A stretch of 51,578 nt of DNA, from contig UQIG01000014.1 of assembly GCA_900541135.1 (NCBI GenBank), positions 1-51,578 of the forward strand, in the 5' to 3' direction. The stretch comes from an uncultured Collinsella sp. GTDB lineage: Bacteria > Actinomycetota > Coriobacteriia > Coriobacteriales > Coriobacteriaceae. Within the stretch, counting starts at the first letter, position 1. Each line of letters opens with the position of its first letter. The translations under genes and the position numbers were made by a program. Under the pieces are notes generated by a model. That model saw only the letters and a list, made by a program, of their open reading frames with translations. It had not been told where the DNA came from and made no database searches. This document shows, piece after piece, positions 49,241 to 51,578 of this stretch.

Positions 49241-49668
49241 GTTTACCGCCTTACAAAATGCGCCAACTAGGATTTAATTATACGATTAACTGAGTCTTGG
49301 CCCCTTTCGTCACCGCCTATGTTGCGGGTCGGAGCCGCCGGCACCGCCGACGTCCACTCGGCCGAATAATGCACCGCGGTGGATGGGACCAAGACCCCCT
49401 CGAGGGACGCGCCAGCTCCTAGGGGCCTATCGCCCCACACCCGGTCCACTCCGCGCTCGACCTTTCCAAGCCCGAGTCGGTCGGCTTCCACATGCCTGAC
49501 TGGGAGGAAGAGTTGGGGGCACCTCAAGACGCTCAATGAATAGCGGCTGATCGCGTCGAAAATGTTGGTGTAAGGGTGATGCCCTGGCGACCGCTTAATG
49601 AAAAACGGCCTTCGTCCTAGGATCTGAAATCACCACAACAACAGGTTCTTGGATAGGTACCGTCAAGA
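49241..49668. other. Gap upstream of the NACHT gene, with a predicted -10 box
   Basis: On the minus strand TATAAT lies at 49282-49277, about 37 bases before the NACHT start, without a clear -35. A minus-strand reading frame (about 49267-49640, including PGHHPYTNIFDAISRYSLSV) looks like a relic of a longer protein, but has no ribosome site and no family I recognise. Confidence 0.45.
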
Positions 49669-50539
49669 TTCTTTCGCAAATTGATTTAGCCGTCCTCGGC
49701 CCCGTCCTCTTCTAGCCCTCCGCCTTTCCCTTCGGCTCGTCCATCTCCTCCAGTGTGGACATGTCCAGGTACCTCCTCTTGCCCCATTCGTGCTCCACTA
49801 TGTACTTCAGCCTCGCTGTCGCCAGCATGAGGGTCGAGTTGCCGTCCGGGAAGGTCCCGACGGCCCTCGTCCTCCTCCTGATCTCGCGGATGATGCGCTC
49901 GATCCTATTGTTCGTCCTGATCCGGCGCCAGTGCTCCGGCGGGAATTCCGTGCAGGCCAGCGTCTCGGCTAACCCGTCGCGCACCGTCCTCGCGGCCGCT
50001 CCGAGCCTCATCGACTCCAGCTCCTCCGTCACCTCCTCGGCCTTTCTGACGCATACCTCGCGCGATTCCCTCGCGTGGATTGTCTTCAGCATGCGCGCCG
50101 CGGCCTTCCGCCTGGTCACGGGCACCCGCCTCAGCACGTTGCGGTAGAAATGCACCGTGCAGCGCCGGTGACGGGCCCCGGGAACACCTCCTTGAGCGCA
50201 CCGAGCGTCCCCACGCACTTGCTTCGACCTCCCCGGCCCCGGTGACGAGCTTTCTGACGTAGTGGCCGCTGCGGTAGGCCTCCCGGCCCGCCGTTCTCTC
50301 GTGGCGCTCGGCCCTGACGAGCTCGACGCCACCTCTTCGAGCGGCGGGTTGAGCGTCTCCTCGATGGTCTTCCCCACCAGATTCTTTATGTCCTTGCGCA
50401 GCGACTCCTCGCCGGTTGGTACGATGTTCGCAGACGCGTCCCGTGCTCCCTTCGTCAATGATTTGTTGTTTAGCCGCTGGAATCCATATGAAGGGGCGCG
50501 GGCCGTGTTCCGCTATGCGGTTGTCAATTTGCGAAAGAA
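49669..50539 (-). mobile_element. Deleted IS256-family insertion sequence with intact terminal repeats
   Basis: The 16-bp terminal repeats TTCTTTCGCAAATTGA (49669-49684) and its exact complement (50524-50539) bound an 871-bp element; complete IS256-type elements are usually about 1.3 kb. Between them is a damaged transposase. No matching 8- or 9-bp target duplication is visible at the two borders. The element separates the NACHT gene from the transglutaminase-like gene, whose stop is only 8 bases beyond the right end. Confidence 0.82.
49712..50458 (-). pseudogene. IS256-family (Transposase_mut) transposase remnant
   Basis: The C-terminal part is readable and typical: CTVHFYRNVLRRVP, RTNNRIERIIREIRRRTRAVG and FPDGNSTLMLATARLKYI, with a catalytic Glu expected in the NNRIERI helix. 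The N-terminal part begins MTKGARDASANIVPTGEESL and then loses frame near 50340: the original sequence ERTAGREAYRSGHYVRKLV continues in another frame, and a third frame carries VGTLGALKEVFPG. The segment with the first two catalytic aspartates is missing between these. At least two frameshifts plus an internal deletion make it non-functional. Confidence 0.85.
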
Positions 50540-50547
50540 ATTATGCG

Positions 50548-51529
50548 TCACCTCTGAATCCCCGAGATGCTCGGCGGGAACGACTGGTTTTCAGCGTCAA
50601 TGGAAAAGCTCTCTTCCTTGGCATCTAGGTGCTGCTGAATGCGGTCGGCGTACTTCTCTGTCCATTCTTCGGCCTTGCCATTTCGCACAAAGTAATTGTT
50701 GGATAGGTCGGTCGAGCGGTAGGCGTAGTCGTCCTTTTGGTAGTTTGCCGTGTGGTCGGAGTGGGCGATTGCCATGAGCTCGTCGGTCAGGCCAAAGTAC
50801 AGATGGCGCTGGTCCAGGTCCCCGTACCAGTTGTCGCTGGTTTCGTCCCAGGTTAGGTCCATCTGGCACCATTTGCCGTCGATCTTTACGGCGTTCCAGG
50901 TGTGGCCGTTGCCGGTGATGCGGCCGTTGGCGATGCCCGCGGCGTCAAGGAGCTTGGCGTAGATGCGCTGGTAGCTCTCGCAGGTGCCCTGGTGGCGCGT
51001 GAGGCCGCTTTCGGCCGAGCACCAGTTGCGGCTGTGGTCGTACTCCAGCTGGTCGAGCGTCCAGTCGTGGAGCCATAGCGCCATGTCGTATTCCGAGCCG
51101 TTTGTCTCTTGCCTGCACAGGTCCACGGCGTCGTTGACGATCTGCGTGACGCTTGGGCGGGCGGCGTCGTTTACGGTCACCTCCGCCGTGGTGCGCAGGT
51201 AGTAGATCCCCTTGTCGTTTTGGGGGTCGTTTCTGTCGTTGTCCATAAAGTAGAAGTAGATGCGGTACGTGCCCGACGCCGTGAAGTCAAAGGTAAAGTC
51301 GTGGCCCGCGGTGCCCAGGGTGTAGTAGCTGGACCATGCCTGGCGCGACGGGTCGTAGACGCTTTCATGGCTGCCGCCGTCCCAATAGGTGGGCACGTCC
51401 ATGCGCGCCTTGGCCTGGGACGAGCCGTTGGCTTGGGTTACGTGGAAGGTCGTCGGGGTGCCCGCGGGGGCGTCGTTCCACGAGACGGTAAAGGTGACGC
51501 CGTTTTGGCTTGCGGTGGCGGAGTGGGCG
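50548..51529 (-). CDS. Transglutaminase-like domain protein (5' end cut by contig edge)
   Basis: About 327 residues remain; the true start lies beyond the window. An N-terminal all-beta segment (TFTVSWNDAPAGTPTTFHVT, FTASGTYRIYFYFMDND) resembles Ig/FN3-type or OmpL-like extracellular repeats. A transglutaminase core follows with the probable triad Cys in HQGTCESYQRIYAKLL, His in GNGHTWNAVKIDGKW and Asp in CQMDLTWDE. Such proteins are often secreted or wall-attached and act on peptides or crosslinks. The first residues MCIRDS of the apparent ORF come from adapter sequence and are not part of the protein. Confidence 0.82.
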
Positions 51530-51578
51530 CTGTCTCTTATACACATCTGACGCTGCCGACGAATAGCCTTGTGTAGAT
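51530..51578. other. Illumina Nextera adapter sequence at the contig end (artefact)
   Basis: CTGTCTCTTATACACATCT (mosaic-end complement, 51530-51548), then GACGCTGCCGACGA, an 8-base block ATAGCCTT in the i5 index position and GTGTAGAT match the Nextera i5-side adapter as I remember it. Not biological sequence. Confidence 0.95.

Noticed and set aside
49267..49536. 89-codon minus-strand ORF between the NACHT gene and the IS
   Set aside because: No ribosome site; the open frame continues upstream past its first ATG, suggesting a relic, not a gene.

Overview
The window is high-GC bacterial DNA with a host-like gene order (tig-clpP-clpX-valS-folC), a formate-hydrogenlyase-type [NiFe] hydrogenase, selenium and molybdenum genes, and one AT-richer surface-polysaccharide locus. 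This points to an anaerobic gut actinobacterium of the Coriobacteriia, most likely Collinsella. That assignment is inferred from style and gene content; no marker gene was compared. The last 49 bases are Illumina Nextera adapter, so the right edge is a raw contig end.

Left part (1-19.2 kb), energy, selenium and molybdenum metabolism. A hydrogenase-4/FHL operon (antiporter-like membrane subunit, NuoC-fused large subunit, two-cluster ferredoxin, small subunit, HycH-like factor, HycI protease) runs into a FocA formate channel and ends at a terminator. Next come a cysteine-type bis-MGD molybdoenzyme, selA, selB, a tRNA-Sec gene (selC), mobA and a DUF3343 (Se/S carrier-like) gene. After gdhA there is a two-gene xanthine-dehydrogenase-type molybdenum hydroxylase whose 2Fe-2S and Mo domains are fused, the layout known from selenium-dependent hydroxylases. 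Together these genes make, load and use formate/H2, selenium and molybdopterin enzymes.

Middle (19.1-35.6 kb), housekeeping: tRNA-Leu, tig, clpP, clpX, valS, folC, an M24 peptidase, a three-gene GlpA-like/FAD oxidoreductase/DUF1667 operon, a zinc-ribbon membrane protein and thrS. The gaps hold several families of structured repeats: paired long-armed elements flanking valS, a second long-armed family flanking the M24 gene, covarying TTGCGGTG hairpins, and short CCCCGTCCCAAAT palindromes. The most striking is an array at 32709-33005: four inverted repeats on an exact 80-bp lattice, with 17-bp arms and 25-nt loops that all differ.

Right part (35.7-51.5 kb), accessory DNA. A LoaP/NusG-like antiterminator heads an AT-rich capsule/EPS operon: initiating sugar transferase, DUF4422 and GT2 glycosyltransferases, LicD, an IspD/TarI-like cytidylyltransferase, an SDR, a Wzy-like polymerase and a Wzx-like flippase. 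A high-GC UDP-galactopyranose mutase faces it. Beyond lie a lone 943-residue NACHT NTPase (a candidate bNACHT anti-phage protein), a decayed IS256-type element with intact ends, and a transglutaminase-like protein cut off by the contig end.
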